Below are positions 27,376-35,163 of a stretch of DNA of 64,000 nt, one piece after another. The stretch lies in assembly GCA_965368185.1 (NCBI GenBank), contig CBDULZ010000001.1:102035-166034 (forward strand). The letters run 5' to 3'. Within the stretch, counting starts at the first letter, position 1. Every line of letters begins with the position of its first letter. The notes under the pieces are model-generated. The model made no database searches. It was not told the origin of the DNA and saw only the letters and a program-made list of their open reading frames with translations. The stretch comes from Kriegella sp965368185 (GTDB lineage: Bacteria; Bacteroidota; Bacteroidia; Flavobacteriales; Flavobacteriaceae). A program made the translations under genes and the position numbers.

Positions 27376-27595
27376 ATTAAGAAAATGCTATTCAGTTGTA
27401 CCAACACAAACCGGTCGATGCCTATAATTTACCAAAGTTCAACAACTTAAAGGTATCAACGAACGGAGACCGGCTTGGGAAATTTGAACAATCCTATTTT
27501 TTAAATTAGGTTCAGCATCCACATAGGCTCAAACCTATCGAAGCCAGGTACAGGAAGTTTCTCTTTTTTTAGGACCGTCACTCGTATTAATTGAT
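27376..27595. other. Spacer between the two duplicated units
   Basis: About 220 bp without a gene or clear motif. It separates the promoter side of copy 1 from the terminator of copy 2. Confidence 0.4.
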
Positions 27596-27606
27596 AAAAC
27601 CAAAAA

Positions 27607-27627
27607 TCCCCGAGGCTTTCCCGGGGA
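27607..27627 (-). terminator. Terminator after small gene A (copy 2)
   Basis: Stem TCCCCG / CGGGGA (27607-27612 with 27622-27627) and, on the minus strand, the same T-rich tail as in copy 1. The stem has diverged in sequence and lost some pairing next to the loop. Confidence 0.65.
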
Positions 27628-27660
27628 GTTCTGTTGAAATTAAACCAAAAATATGAAATC

Positions 27661-27831
27661 TTAATCAAAGGCAAAACCGGTCGCCACCCTAAATACGAAG
27701 GCGTAAAGTACTATGGCATACATTGCGAAACCGAACCAAGCAAATACCTTAAAATAATGTTTTACAATACTATTGCCCAAGTTTCTAAATCCATCATGAT
27801 AAATTTCTTTAATGTTTTGTAGGGTATTCAT
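27661..27831 (-). CDS. Small membrane protein A, copy 2 (56 aa)
   Basis: Begins MNTLQNIKEIYHDGFRNLG. Same length as copy 1; six residues differ, all within positions 8-29, and the second half including the membrane helix and RVATGFAFD end is identical. A plus-strand open frame over the same bases is only its antisense shadow. Expected to be an inner-membrane peptide. No function can be assigned; conservation of the C-terminal half suggests that this half contacts something specific. Confidence 0.85.
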   Translation of the reverse strand: MNTLQNIKEIYHDGFRNLGNSIVKHYFKVFAWFGFAMYAIVLYAFVFRVATGFAFD

Positions 27832-28067
27832 AATTGTTTTGTTTAAAAGGTTAAAATTTGGTGCTTCTAAAATATTGTTGTTTTTAATTCTGTTTGCTGC
27901 TGGTTATTCTATGTTCTCAGAACTTTATCCAGCTCCGTAATCTATTAATCCAGTATCAATTGACAATAAAATATAATCGGTTTAGGCTCGATTTGGTGAC
28001 AGGAACACTATCTGTGGTCTTTCACAGTCAAATACCGACCAATACTGTTAGTCGACATGCCCGTACC

Positions 28068-28166
28068 TTAATAGAGTATGTTAAAGCTAAATAGTAGGTA
28101 ACTTAAACCGCACGTTAACGCCGTTAGGAAGGTGACCGAGGGAACAATCAATGCTATATTTTTCAT
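28068..28166 (-). CDS. Small membrane protein B, copy 2 (32 aa)
   Basis: Begins MKNIALIVPSVTFLTALTCG and ends LSYLLFSFNILY followed by TAA. It is ten residues shorter than copy 1 because of an earlier stop. One hydrophobic helix. The shared pattern M-K-N-I-x-L-I-V-P-S-V and C-G-x-S-x-L-L-F-x-F-N supports a real peptide, but its tiny size keeps confidence moderate. Confidence 0.55.
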   Translation of the reverse strand: MKNIALIVPSVTFLTALTCGLSYLLFSFNILY

Positions 28167-28562
28167 GCTAAAGAGGATTTGGGGTTTAATACTGATGTAA
28201 AATTACGGCCGATATCAAGATAATCCGTTCGTTTTTCGATGGATCACCAATTACTGTAGATGAATAAGATTTTTCTTACTTTAAAGTGTGAAAAAAGAAA
28301 TCGCCTGCTTTTCTATGATTTCCCATTTTGTCAAAGCGTTGAGATTAGCTTATAGATGTCTTGAAGATGGGCCGTTGTACGGCGAAAGATTCTGAAAGTG
28401 CTATCCGGTACTTGGCTAGACCAACAAATCGTTTATTTATAGATGCAGGGATGTCATTATGAGGATAAAAAAAGCAAACATCAATATGAAATAAGAAGTC
28501 TACACATAAATTAAAGACTTCGACAAAAAGAAAAACGGAAGGGTGCTTCTGTTGAAACTATA
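28167..28562. other. Region between small gene B copy 2 and the LytTR gene
   Basis: About 396 bp. The first part (to about 28290) is the duplicated leader with the TAAG palindrome; the remainder shows no gene. No terminator with a strong stem was found after the LytTR stop. Confidence 0.45.
28265..28278 (-). promoter_or_regulatory. TAAG-N6-CTTA palindrome upstream of small gene B, copy 2
   Basis: TAAGA-TTTT-TCTTA, the covarying counterpart of the site at 27350-27363. About 99 bp before the start codon. Confidence 0.5.
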
Positions 28563-29270
28563 TTATAGCCGGTTTAAACGACGCATTAGTTCAGACCTAT
28601 TGGAACGACTTACAGGAATAATATCTTTACCGATCAAAACACTATTATCTTGAATGTCGATTATTTTCTTTGTATTGATCACAAAGGAACGATGAACTTT
28701 CAAAAAAACCTCCTTCGGCAACTTGTCTTCTATTTTTTTCAGCGTTGAATGAACCGTATAGTTTTTGGTGTCAGTTTTCAATAAAATATAGTCGCCTCTT
28801 GCCTCAACGATCTTTATCGTCGGTATATCGACTTTGATAAGTCTGCGATCAATATTTATATAGAGGTCGTTTACCGACTCGTCAGGAACCGGATTCTTGT
28901 AGGTTGCCACTGACTCTTGGTATAAGGCCATGGTTCTTTTAATACCTTTATCAAAACGTTCTTGCGAAATGGGCTTTACAAAATAATCAATAATACATTC
29001 GTATTCGAAGGCCTCGAGAGCGAAGTTCTTATCTGCCGTTGTCAATATAATTCTCGGTGGATTCTTTATGGTTCTAATAAAATCGAAACCGTCGAAATCG
29101 GGCATATGAATATCAAGAAAAATTAGGTCGACCGAGTTAGAATTAAGGTATTTAATGGCTTCCATTGCATTAGAAAAACTCGCTTGTATGTTTACATCTG
29201 AATTATTGTCCGCCAATTGTTCTATTATAGCCCTGAACGTTTCTTCATCATCGATAACAATGCTATTCAT
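28563..29270 (-). CDS. LytTR-type response regulator
   Basis: 235 aa. REC domain (1-118) with DDE pocket near 7-9, acceptor Asp53 in FLDIHMPDFDGFDF and the KP motif; LytTR DNA-binding domain (about 135-235, DLYINIDRRLIKVDIPTIKIVEARGD through VHRSFVINTKKI and VSRSNRSELMRRL). It normally binds direct repeats upstream of target genes. No LytS-type kinase is adjacent; instead the Hpt gene overlaps its start by 4 bp, which suggests phosphate arrives through a relay. The nearby palindromes before the small-protein genes are possible targets, not shown. Confidence 0.92.
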   Translation of the reverse strand: MNSIVIDDEETFRAIIEQLADNNSDVNIQASFSNAMEAIKYLNSNSVDLIFLDIHMPDFDGFDFIRTIKNPPRIILTTADKNFALEAFEYECIIDYFVKPISQERFDKGIKRTMALYQESVATYKNPVPDESVNDLYINIDRRLIKVDIPTIKIVEARGDYILLKTDTKNYTVHSTLKKIEDKLPKEVFLKVHRSFVINTKKIIDIQDNSVLIGKDIIPVSRSNRSELMRRLNRL

Positions 29271-29626
29271 ATTTCTTTATTTTTCTTCTCAATAAAAAAC
29301 AACATAGTCTCTAATATTTCCTCAAAATCAGATTTTAAATCAAGATTTTCTTTTTTTAAATTTAGTTCATATTCCTCTGCAATCAAATAACTTTTTTCCA
29401 GGCCCAAAATACGTATTTTGTGCTTCAACTTATGTACATCATCAGCGGTTCTTAAATAATCATTCTGCTTGAGATGTTGTTGATACGTTTCAATTTCGAT
29501 AGGAAGCTCGCGAGCCACTATACTTAAAATTTTTTTTATAAATATTTCATCCCCTTTTGAAAGGCCGTCGATATAATTAAGATTGGGTATTTCCGCCATA
29601 TTTACATTTTGTTCCGTCAACACCAC
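29267..29626 (-). CDS. Hpt (histidine phosphotransfer) domain protein
   Basis: 119 aa, all helical. DDVHKLKHKIRILG (about 62-75) matches the Hpt motif, with His65 the probable phosphoacceptor and the Lys three residues on. The family passes phosphate between a hybrid kinase and a receiver. The 4-bp ATGA overlap with the LytTR gene implies tight co-translation, and the receiver of that protein is the obvious partner. ATG at 29624-29626; another ATG nine codons later is possible. Confidence 0.8.
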   Translation of the reverse strand: MVLTEQNVNMAEIPNLNYIDGLSKGDEIFIKKILSIVARELPIEIETYQQHLKQNDYLRTADDVHKLKHKIRILGLEKSYLIAEEYELNLKKENLDLKSDFEEILETMLFFIEKKNKEI

Positions 29627-29819
29627 ATCATTAACAATTCACAATATCATCCTACATTACCAAAGCTTATCTTAATATACTTCAATATTAGGAAAAATCA
29701 TACTGATAATGCAATATATTCTGAGAATATAAACGAAGTGTGTGAAGGAATTGTCTTTGAAATTTTAAAAGAAAAGAGGAATGATCTGTCTACTTACGAT
29801 AAACAAAAGGCCTATCTTA

Positions 29820-30236
29820 TCACGCCGTTTTGGCCGTTTTTTTGTTTTCGATCATTCTATGGAGTGTCATTTCCAGCTTTCCAATATTTATTGGTTTTTC
29901 AATATAATCTATTACACTTATAAACCGTAGCGCCCTCATTTTATCTCTTATGAGTATAGAAGATGTAAGCATAGCTATAGAAGAATGAGGTATAAAATTA
30001 TTTTGTTCAATAAAATTTAAAAACTCAAATCCGTCCATCTCGGGCATGTTGATATCCAAAAAGATAAGATCGGGTATATTCGTGTCAAGATATTCTATAG
30101 CCATCAGTCCGTTTTCGACCGTATTCACGTTTGTTATACCTAATTGCCTGAGTCCTATCAACACCAATGAACTCGCAATTGGATCATCTTCTATCAAAAG
30201 CACTTTAGTTTGGTCGTACATTGTATTGTTCATCAT
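29820..30236 (-). CDS. REC-only response regulator (copy 2)
   Basis: 138 aa, single receiver domain, close paralogue of 26007-26414: LLIEDDPIA, acceptor Asp61 in FLDINMPEMDGFEFL, MLTSS and YIEKP are shared. It lies 193 bp upstream of the Hpt gene on the same strand. Together with copy 1 it brackets the duplicated small-protein genes and the Hpt-LytTR pair. No output domain, so it may be a phosphate sink or an intermediate in the relay. Confidence 0.92.
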   Translation of the reverse strand: MMNNTMYDQTKVLLIEDDPIASSLVLIGLRQLGITNVNTVENGLMAIEYLDTNIPDLIFLDINMPEMDGFEFLNFIEQNNFIPHSSIAMLTSSILIRDKMRALRFISVIDYIEKPINIGKLEMTLHRMIENKKTAKTA

Positions 30237-30781
30237 ATACTAATTTTTCAGTGTTTCCTTTTTTTCTCATCACCGAAGTACTTTTTACTAAATCACATTC
30301 TTAGGGGCAAGTGCAAAAAAAGTTATATGAATAGTAAGCTCAAATTAAAATTATGTAAGGTTTTTCTTGTTATTGCAAAATTATATTTTTAGTCATTATC
30401 CTCCTACAAAAAACGTCAGGATACCAACTACTTTAGACCAGTGACATTTAAGTATCGTTCAATGGTTCTGAACACCATTTAAAAACCACCTCAAACAGGT
30501 TTTTTTCGTACGGCTATATCTGCATAAAAAAATAGCATTAAAATAGGTTAAATCCTACATTATAATCATTAGATTAGTTTCAAACACAACATAGTAAGCT
30601 GATTATCAATATCAAACAAAACTAACGATGAATTCCTAAAATTTATATTACAGGTAATATTTTTCAAACAAATACAATAAAATTAAAGAATTTTCTTTAT
30701 TACTAAGTCATCGGTTTACTATCTATATTACAAGACTAAAAATCGGTGTAAATTGTTTGATATCTGTGTCCTAAACCGCCT
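30237..30781. other. Large A/T-rich intergenic region with one operator-like palindrome
   Basis: About 545 bp of A/T-rich sequence between the divergent REC copy 2 and a small plus-strand frame. The palindrome TAGG-TTAAAT-CCTA lies at 30544-30557. No other gene or stable stem was seen. Confidence 0.45.
30544..30557. promoter_or_regulatory. TAGG-N6-CCTA palindrome in the divergent control region
   Basis: Same 14-bp spacing as the site before small gene B (27350-27363). It is about 308 bp upstream of REC copy 2 and about 370 bp upstream of the outer-membrane protein gene. Confidence 0.35.
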
Positions 30782-30916
30782 ATGAAATCAGAACCAATGA
30801 TAATGAAAAAATTAAATGACAAATCTTGGCTGAAAAACATTCATGATACAATCAAGAATAAGGTAACGCTTACTCGTCCATTAACAGAAACCGGCCGCGT
30901 AGTGCAAAAAACTTGA
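30782..30916 (+). CDS. Possible small basic protein (44 aa)
   Basis: Begins MKSEPMIMKKLNDKSWLKNI and ends with TGA 13 bp before the next ATG. It is polar and Lys-rich with no signal or membrane helix. Two further in-frame ATGs lie within the first eight codons. No family is recognised and there is no second copy for codon comparison, so it may be a leader peptide or chance. Confidence 0.35.
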   Translation: MKSEPMIMKKLNDKSWLKNIHDTIKNKVTLTRPLTETGRVVQKT

Positions 30917-30929
30917 TAAGAAACTAGAT

Positions 30930-31664
30930 ATGAGAAGTTTTACAAATGGCTTGTTTTTCCTTTTTATTTTTGCCCTACCCCCCTTGACCGCTGTATCTCA
31001 GTCTGAAAAGACACCGTCATCGCTGATTTCAGGGTTTGTTGATTTCAATTTTTACAATGACACTCGTGATTTCAGTGTGTTGACCTATAATATATTGGCC
31101 AATTTGCCTAAAAGATTCCAATACTTTTCGTTGACCAACTACCAAAGTACGGCGGGCTCCTTTGATTTGAACTCGTTCTATGCCGAACACAACGTACGCT
31201 GGGCACTTCATAAAAACAAACCCATCGATCTTACTTTGCAATACGTAATGCGCGGAGGTGAAGATAATGACGATTTTCGCTTGGGGCTTCGGTGGAGGGC
31301 TCATGCAGCTAAAAAATTATCCGCTTTTTTTAAAAAACTAAATTTATCTTACTCCATAAATCCAATGTTTATTCAATTCAGAAGAAATGCTGCTATAAAA
31401 TATATGACTATTATTGAACACGTATATAGAATAAACATTGCCCCAAAAAAATTAAACAGACGTATTTACATTGGCGGTTTTTTAGATCAAAATTTTATAT
31501 ACAACGGAAGAGGCGGCCTTTCGTTTAAGTGGGTTGCCGAGCATCAACTTGGTCTAAGGTTAATTGACGAACTATATGCTATTTTAGAGTATAGAATCAA
31601 TGACTTTTATACCAAAGACAATTATGGCCTTGGGTATGGATTGGAATATAAAATAGTTTTCTAG
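30930..31664 (+). CDS. Outer-membrane beta-barrel protein of unknown function
   Basis: 244 aa. Signal peptide (about 1-24, FFLFIFALPPLTAVSQS). The mature part shows alternating hydrophobic/polar strands and ends in an aromatic residue (LEYKIVF), both typical of small outer-membrane barrels: FVDFNFYNDTRDF, RWALHKNKPIDLTLQYVMR, FRLGLRWRAHA, YIGGFLDQNF, LGLRLIDELYAILEYRIND. No family is recognised with certainty. It precedes a binding lipoprotein, kinase and receiver on the same strand and may be the entry point or surface element of that sensing locus. Confidence 0.7.
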   Translation: MRSFTNGLFFLFIFALPPLTAVSQSEKTPSSLISGFVDFNFYNDTRDFSVLTYNILANLPKRFQYFSLTNYQSTAGSFDLNSFYAEHNVRWALHKNKPIDLTLQYVMRGGEDNDDFRLGLRWRAHAAKKLSAFFKKLNLSYSINPMFIQFRRNAAIKYMTIIEHVYRINIAPKKLNRRIYIGGFLDQNFIYNGRGGLSFKWVAEHQLGLRLIDELYAILEYRINDFYTKDNYGLGYGLEYKIVF

Positions 31665-31715
31665 CAAAAATTTATGACTCAGAAGTGAACCTATTAATCC
31701 TATAAGTAAACGACA

Positions 31716-32876
31716 TTGACTGCAACAAGAAGAAATATCGAAATTCGGAATGTTTTCCCAAAGTTTGCCCAATTCATCATATTGGTATGTCTTATTGGCT
31801 GTAATGAGCCTGTGGTAAAGGAAGTAAACATTGGGTATATTGGCCCTTTAACACAGCGTGCCACTGATTTGGGTATTGGGCAGTCAAACGCCTTAAAATT
31901 GGCCGTAGACCAATACAATGCCTCACGAAGTGACGATGAACCCCTAGTAAATCTATTTATTGAAGATGACCAATGGGAAAAAGACAAGGCCCTACCTGCA
32001 TACAACAAACTACGAAAAGAGCACGACATTGATATCGTATATGTTAGCAACACAGATGGTACGATCGCCTTGCAAGATGCAATCTTAAAAGATCAAGTGA
32101 TCTTGATAAATCCACTCAATAGCGATGCACTACTTTCGAGTTTGAACAAAAATACCTTTAAAATCGCAAAATCTACCGAAGAAGCCAACGGGCTTATTGC
32201 CATTCGAATTATAGAGCTCGGGCTTAAGAAAGTTCTGATTATGCACTATCCAAATGATTTTATGAGCCGTGCAACCGCCGCTTGCGAAAAGCTGTTAAAT
32301 CAAGTAAATGTTGAAAATAAGGTAATTGTGGTCGACAAAAACGATACTGATTTTGAAGATGAGCTTGAAACCGCCATGAAATCTGGTTTCGACGCATATG
32401 TATTTTTCGGGTATAAAGAATTCGGCTTTGCCATGAAACAGGCTCGTGACATGGGTATTAAAGCCCCATTTTTCGGTTCTACTGTTTTGCTAGACCCCGA
32501 GTATTTTACCAATTCCGAAGGTACCATAATCGGAACCGAGTGCTCCTTTTTCACTCCTGTCGATGGCAATTATATTCTCGCAACGGAATTTCTTGACAGT
32601 TTTAAAAATAAATATGGCCACCCTCCCGTTTCTGTATGGCCTGCTATGCAGGCCTACGATGCGATGAACATGGTTTTGGAGGAAATTAAAATGAAGGACA
32701 TAAAATATAATAGCGAGCCTTTTGATGACTGGCTTCGAAAAAGGTTGCTCAATATCAGCTATTACCAAGGTATTTGCGGAAATATTTCGATATCGGAAGA
32801 TGGTGCTTCAAAAGGCATTTACTTCTCATTATATCAATACGCATCAGAAGGAAAACTTTTAAAAGTCAGAAGATAA
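31716..32876 (+). CDS. Type I periplasmic-binding lipoprotein, probable sensor subunit
   Basis: 386 aa with TTG start; no in-frame ATG is near. Lipobox LVCLIGC gives an envelope-anchored protein. The mature part is a LivJ/amide-binding type I fold: IGYIGPLTQRATDLGIGQSNALKLAVDQYN, SNTDGTIALQDAILKDQVILINPLNSDA, FKIAKSTEEANGLIAIRII, FDAYVFFGYKEFGFAMKQARDMG and WPAMQAYDAMNMVLEEI. No ABC permease or ATPase gene is nearby; the next gene, 6 bp downstream, is a histidine kinase. It therefore probably senses a small ligand and signals through that kinase rather than importing it. Confidence 0.87.
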   Translation: MTATRRNIEIRNVFPKFAQFIILVCLIGCNEPVVKEVNIGYIGPLTQRATDLGIGQSNALKLAVDQYNASRSDDEPLVNLFIEDDQWEKDKALPAYNKLRKEHDIDIVYVSNTDGTIALQDAILKDQVILINPLNSDALLSSLNKNTFKIAKSTEEANGLIAIRIIELGLKKVLIMHYPNDFMSRATAACEKLLNQVNVENKVIVVDKNDTDFEDELETAMKSGFDAYVFFGYKEFGFAMKQARDMGIKAPFFGSTVLLDPEYFTNSEGTIIGTECSFFTPVDGNYILATEFLDSFKNKYGHPPVSVWPAMQAYDAMNMVLEEIKMKDIKYNSEPFDDWLRKRLLNISYYQGICGNISISEDGASKGIYFSLYQYASEGKLLKVRR

Positions 32877-32882
32877 TAACAT

Positions 32883-34382
32883 ATGGTCGCGGGGTCAATT
32901 AAGAATAGATTGTTTTTGGGTTTCGGAACCCTAATAGTGGTTTTGTTAGTCAACATTATATTGACGCAAATTGCATCTAGAGAGTCCACCGCTACCTATG
33001 AAGAATTAAAAACGGAAATCGGACCGACAATAACCCTATTAAACGAATATCAAGAGGTTAACAGGGAGCTGTTGCTACTTACCATAAACAAAATCTTTCG
33101 ACAAACCGATGAAGGATATACCAATCGTATGAAAGCGATTACCGAGGTGGTTTTACCCCATTTTAAAACTAAAGTCTTTTTATTGACACAGACCTTGCCT
33201 CTAAATGACAAAAAAATACAAATTTCTAGGAATATCATAAACCTGACGAATCGTTCTATCAGTATTGTCAAAGAAATAAATAACCTTTTACTGACCAGTG
33301 TAGATTATGATAATGCACAAAAAATTGACCAGGCAACTCAAAGGGCAAACTTAGACCTATCAGACTTAACACACCAGATAGATTACAATCTTTCGCTGCT
33401 ACAAAAAGAATATAACACCCGTTTTGATGAGCATCAAATAGCCCTATCAAAAGAACTAGACAATTTATCTGGTATCATTTTTTTAACTGGCATAATCGGT
33501 ATTATTTTTGGTATTGTCATCGCTTCAGGCACTATAAAGTCAATCGTTGGGCCAATATTCACCTTGCAAAAATCCGCTCGACAAATAAGTGGAGGAGACT
33601 ATACCGTTGTTGTCCCTATTGAAGGGAGGGATGAATTGGCCTCCCTAGGTCATTCATTTAACAGTATGGCCGAATCCCTTCAGAAAAATTTTGAGGAAAT
33701 TGAATTAAAGAATAAAGAACTTGAACAATTTGTGTATATCGCATCACACGATTTACAAGAACCGTTGCGAACACTAGGTAGTTTTACGGAACTGCTTGAG
33801 AAGGAGTATCCATCACAAAAAGGTGAAAATTCGAGCACCTATCTGCGATTTATTAACGAGGCGACCTCAAGAATGAGCCAACTTGTGAAGGGTTTGCTAG
33901 ATTATAGTCGTATTGGGGCAAGTAGGGAGTTATCGGAGATAGACTGTAATGTTTTATTAGATGACGTTCAAAATGACCTGGCATTGACCATTGACAAAAC
34001 CAATGCTATTTTATTGATTGGAACACTACCTATGCTTAACGGTTATACGACCGAACTTAGACTTCTTTTTCAAAATTTAATAAGTAACGCCATAAAATTT
34101 CATACATTCAAAAAACCTCCCCATATCACAATTTCGGTAGAAGAGCTTCCCCAGTTTTGGAAGTTTACCATAAAAGACAATGGCATCGGTATAGATGCCC
34201 AATACCACGAAAGGATTTTTTCCATTTTTCAGCGGTTGCATAACCGAAGTGAATATCAAGGTACCGGTATAGGCCTCGCCCATTGCCGTAAAATTGTAGA
34301 AATGCATGGTGGGAAAATTTGGGTAGAATCAGTACCCTATGAAGGAAGTTCTTTTTATTTTACAATTTCAAACAAAAAATGA
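32883..34382 (+). CDS. Membrane sensor histidine kinase
   Basis: 499 aa. First membrane helix about 8-27, periplasmic helical bundle (about 28-195), second helix about 196-216, HAMP (about 217-270, QISGGDYTVVVPIEGRDELASLGHSF), HisKA with IASHDLQEPLRTLGSF (acceptor His289), HATPase with NLISNAIKFH, DNGIGID and GTGIGLAHC. The all-helical sensor domain of about 165 residues resembles four-helix-bundle input domains. Gene order binding protein-kinase-receiver, with a 4-bp overlap to the receiver, indicates one signalling unit. Confidence 0.93.
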   Translation: MVAGSIKNRLFLGFGTLIVVLLVNIILTQIASRESTATYEELKTEIGPTITLLNEYQEVNRELLLLTINKIFRQTDEGYTNRMKAITEVVLPHFKTKVFLLTQTLPLNDKKIQISRNIINLTNRSISIVKEINNLLLTSVDYDNAQKIDQATQRANLDLSDLTHQIDYNLSLLQKEYNTRFDEHQIALSKELDNLSGIIFLTGIIGIIFGIVIASGTIKSIVGPIFTLQKSARQISGGDYTVVVPIEGRDELASLGHSFNSMAESLQKNFEEIELKNKELEQFVYIASHDLQEPLRTLGSFTELLEKEYPSQKGENSSTYLRFINEATSRMSQLVKGLLDYSRIGASRELSEIDCNVLLDDVQNDLALTIDKTNAILLIGTLPMLNGYTTELRLLFQNLISNAIKFHTFKKPPHITISVEELPQFWKFTIKDNGIGIDAQYHERIFSIFQRLHNRSEYQGTGIGLAHCRKIVEMHGGKIWVESVPYEGSSFYFTISNKK

Positions 34383-34798
34383 TGACAAAAAAATTAAATT
34401 GTATTTTATTGATTGACGATGACGAAGCAACAAACTATATTCACCAAAAAGTTATTGAAGAAGTGAGTTGTGCAGAGAAAGTAGTTGCGGCTCAAAGTGG
34501 CCAAGAAGCACTTGATTTTCTTAATGAAAGAGAAGACTGGGCAAGTTCACCTGTCGATCTAATCTTTTTGGACATCAACATGCCTGCTATGAATGGGTGG
34601 GAATTCTTGGAGCATTACAATAAATTAGACGCTTCAAAGAAGGCCAAAACCATACTTGTAATGTTATCAACGTCGCTTAACCCAGATGACCGTGAAAACG
34701 CTTTAGAAATGGATAGCGTAAATGGTTTTGAAAACAAACCTCTAACCGAAGAAAAAATAATCAGTATTTTTGAGGCCTACTCACTTCCTAAAGACTGA
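34379..34798 (+). CDS. REC-only response regulator (Rcp1-like)
   Basis: 139 aa. IDDDEA pocket (about 12-17), acceptor Asp65 in LIFLDINMPAMNGWEFL, MLSTS switch and NKPL near the end. Receivers of this type typically partner phytochrome-like or HAMP kinases with a DLQEPLR H-box, as here. It overlaps the kinase gene by ATGA. With no output domain it must act through another protein. Confidence 0.93.
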   Translation: MMTKKLNCILLIDDDEATNYIHQKVIEEVSCAEKVVAAQSGQEALDFLNEREDWASSPVDLIFLDINMPAMNGWEFLEHYNKLDASKKAKTILVMLSTSLNPDDRENALEMDSVNGFENKPLTEEKIISIFEAYSLPKD

Positions 34799-35163
34799 AA
34801 AATAAAATTGTTGAGACCCAAGGTTTTATATTTTGCCGATTGACAAACGCCACGGTCATAATCGAGCACCTTAAAAGGCCTTCAACTAAAAATTACACGG
34901 TATAAAGAAAAGAAAGTATGACGGCTAGATAAACCGCATAGAGTACTAACAATATCATGTGTTTACCGCGGCTTCTCATTTCTACGGTTTTAGATCAAGC
35001 GAATAATTTTTATTGCTGACCATTTCTAGATTAGCTGTAATTTCACCACATTATTCAAGGTTTGGGTGACTCGCCTTACTTAAAATTCCAACCGATTAAT
35101 GGTTCCTCTTGATTTAAGGCCAGCTTTGAATTTCTTGCTGCATCGCAAATGAATATGCCCACT
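34799..35163. other. Intergenic region with a possible small membrane peptide
   Basis: 365 bp between the convergent receiver and TonB-receptor genes. Apart from the tiny frame at 34893-34979 nothing was recognised; no strong terminator stem was found. Confidence 0.4.
34893..34979 (-). CDS. Possible 28-aa membrane peptide
   Basis: Reads MRSRGKHMILLVLYAVYLAV then ILSFLYTV and stops. A basic start followed by a single hydrophobic helix is a plausible inner-membrane peptide. There is an in-frame stop six codons upstream, so it cannot be the end of a longer gene. It is downstream of nothing on the minus strand that would translate it, and there is no comparative support. Confidence 0.3.
   Translation of the reverse strand: MRSRGKHMILLVLYAVYLAVILSFLYTV

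Larger units (their letters stand above)
27596..28290 (-). repeat. Tandem duplicated unit, copy 2
   Basis: Second copy of the unit at 26682-27375, with the same order of palindrome, gene B, spacer, gene A and terminator. Silent-site divergence in A is large, so the duplication is old, yet both copies are kept next to each other. Confidence 0.8.

Noticed and set aside
27634..27822. Plus-strand open frame of 62 codons
   Set aside because: It is the antisense of small gene A copy 2, whose minus-strand frame is supported by codon comparison with copy 1.
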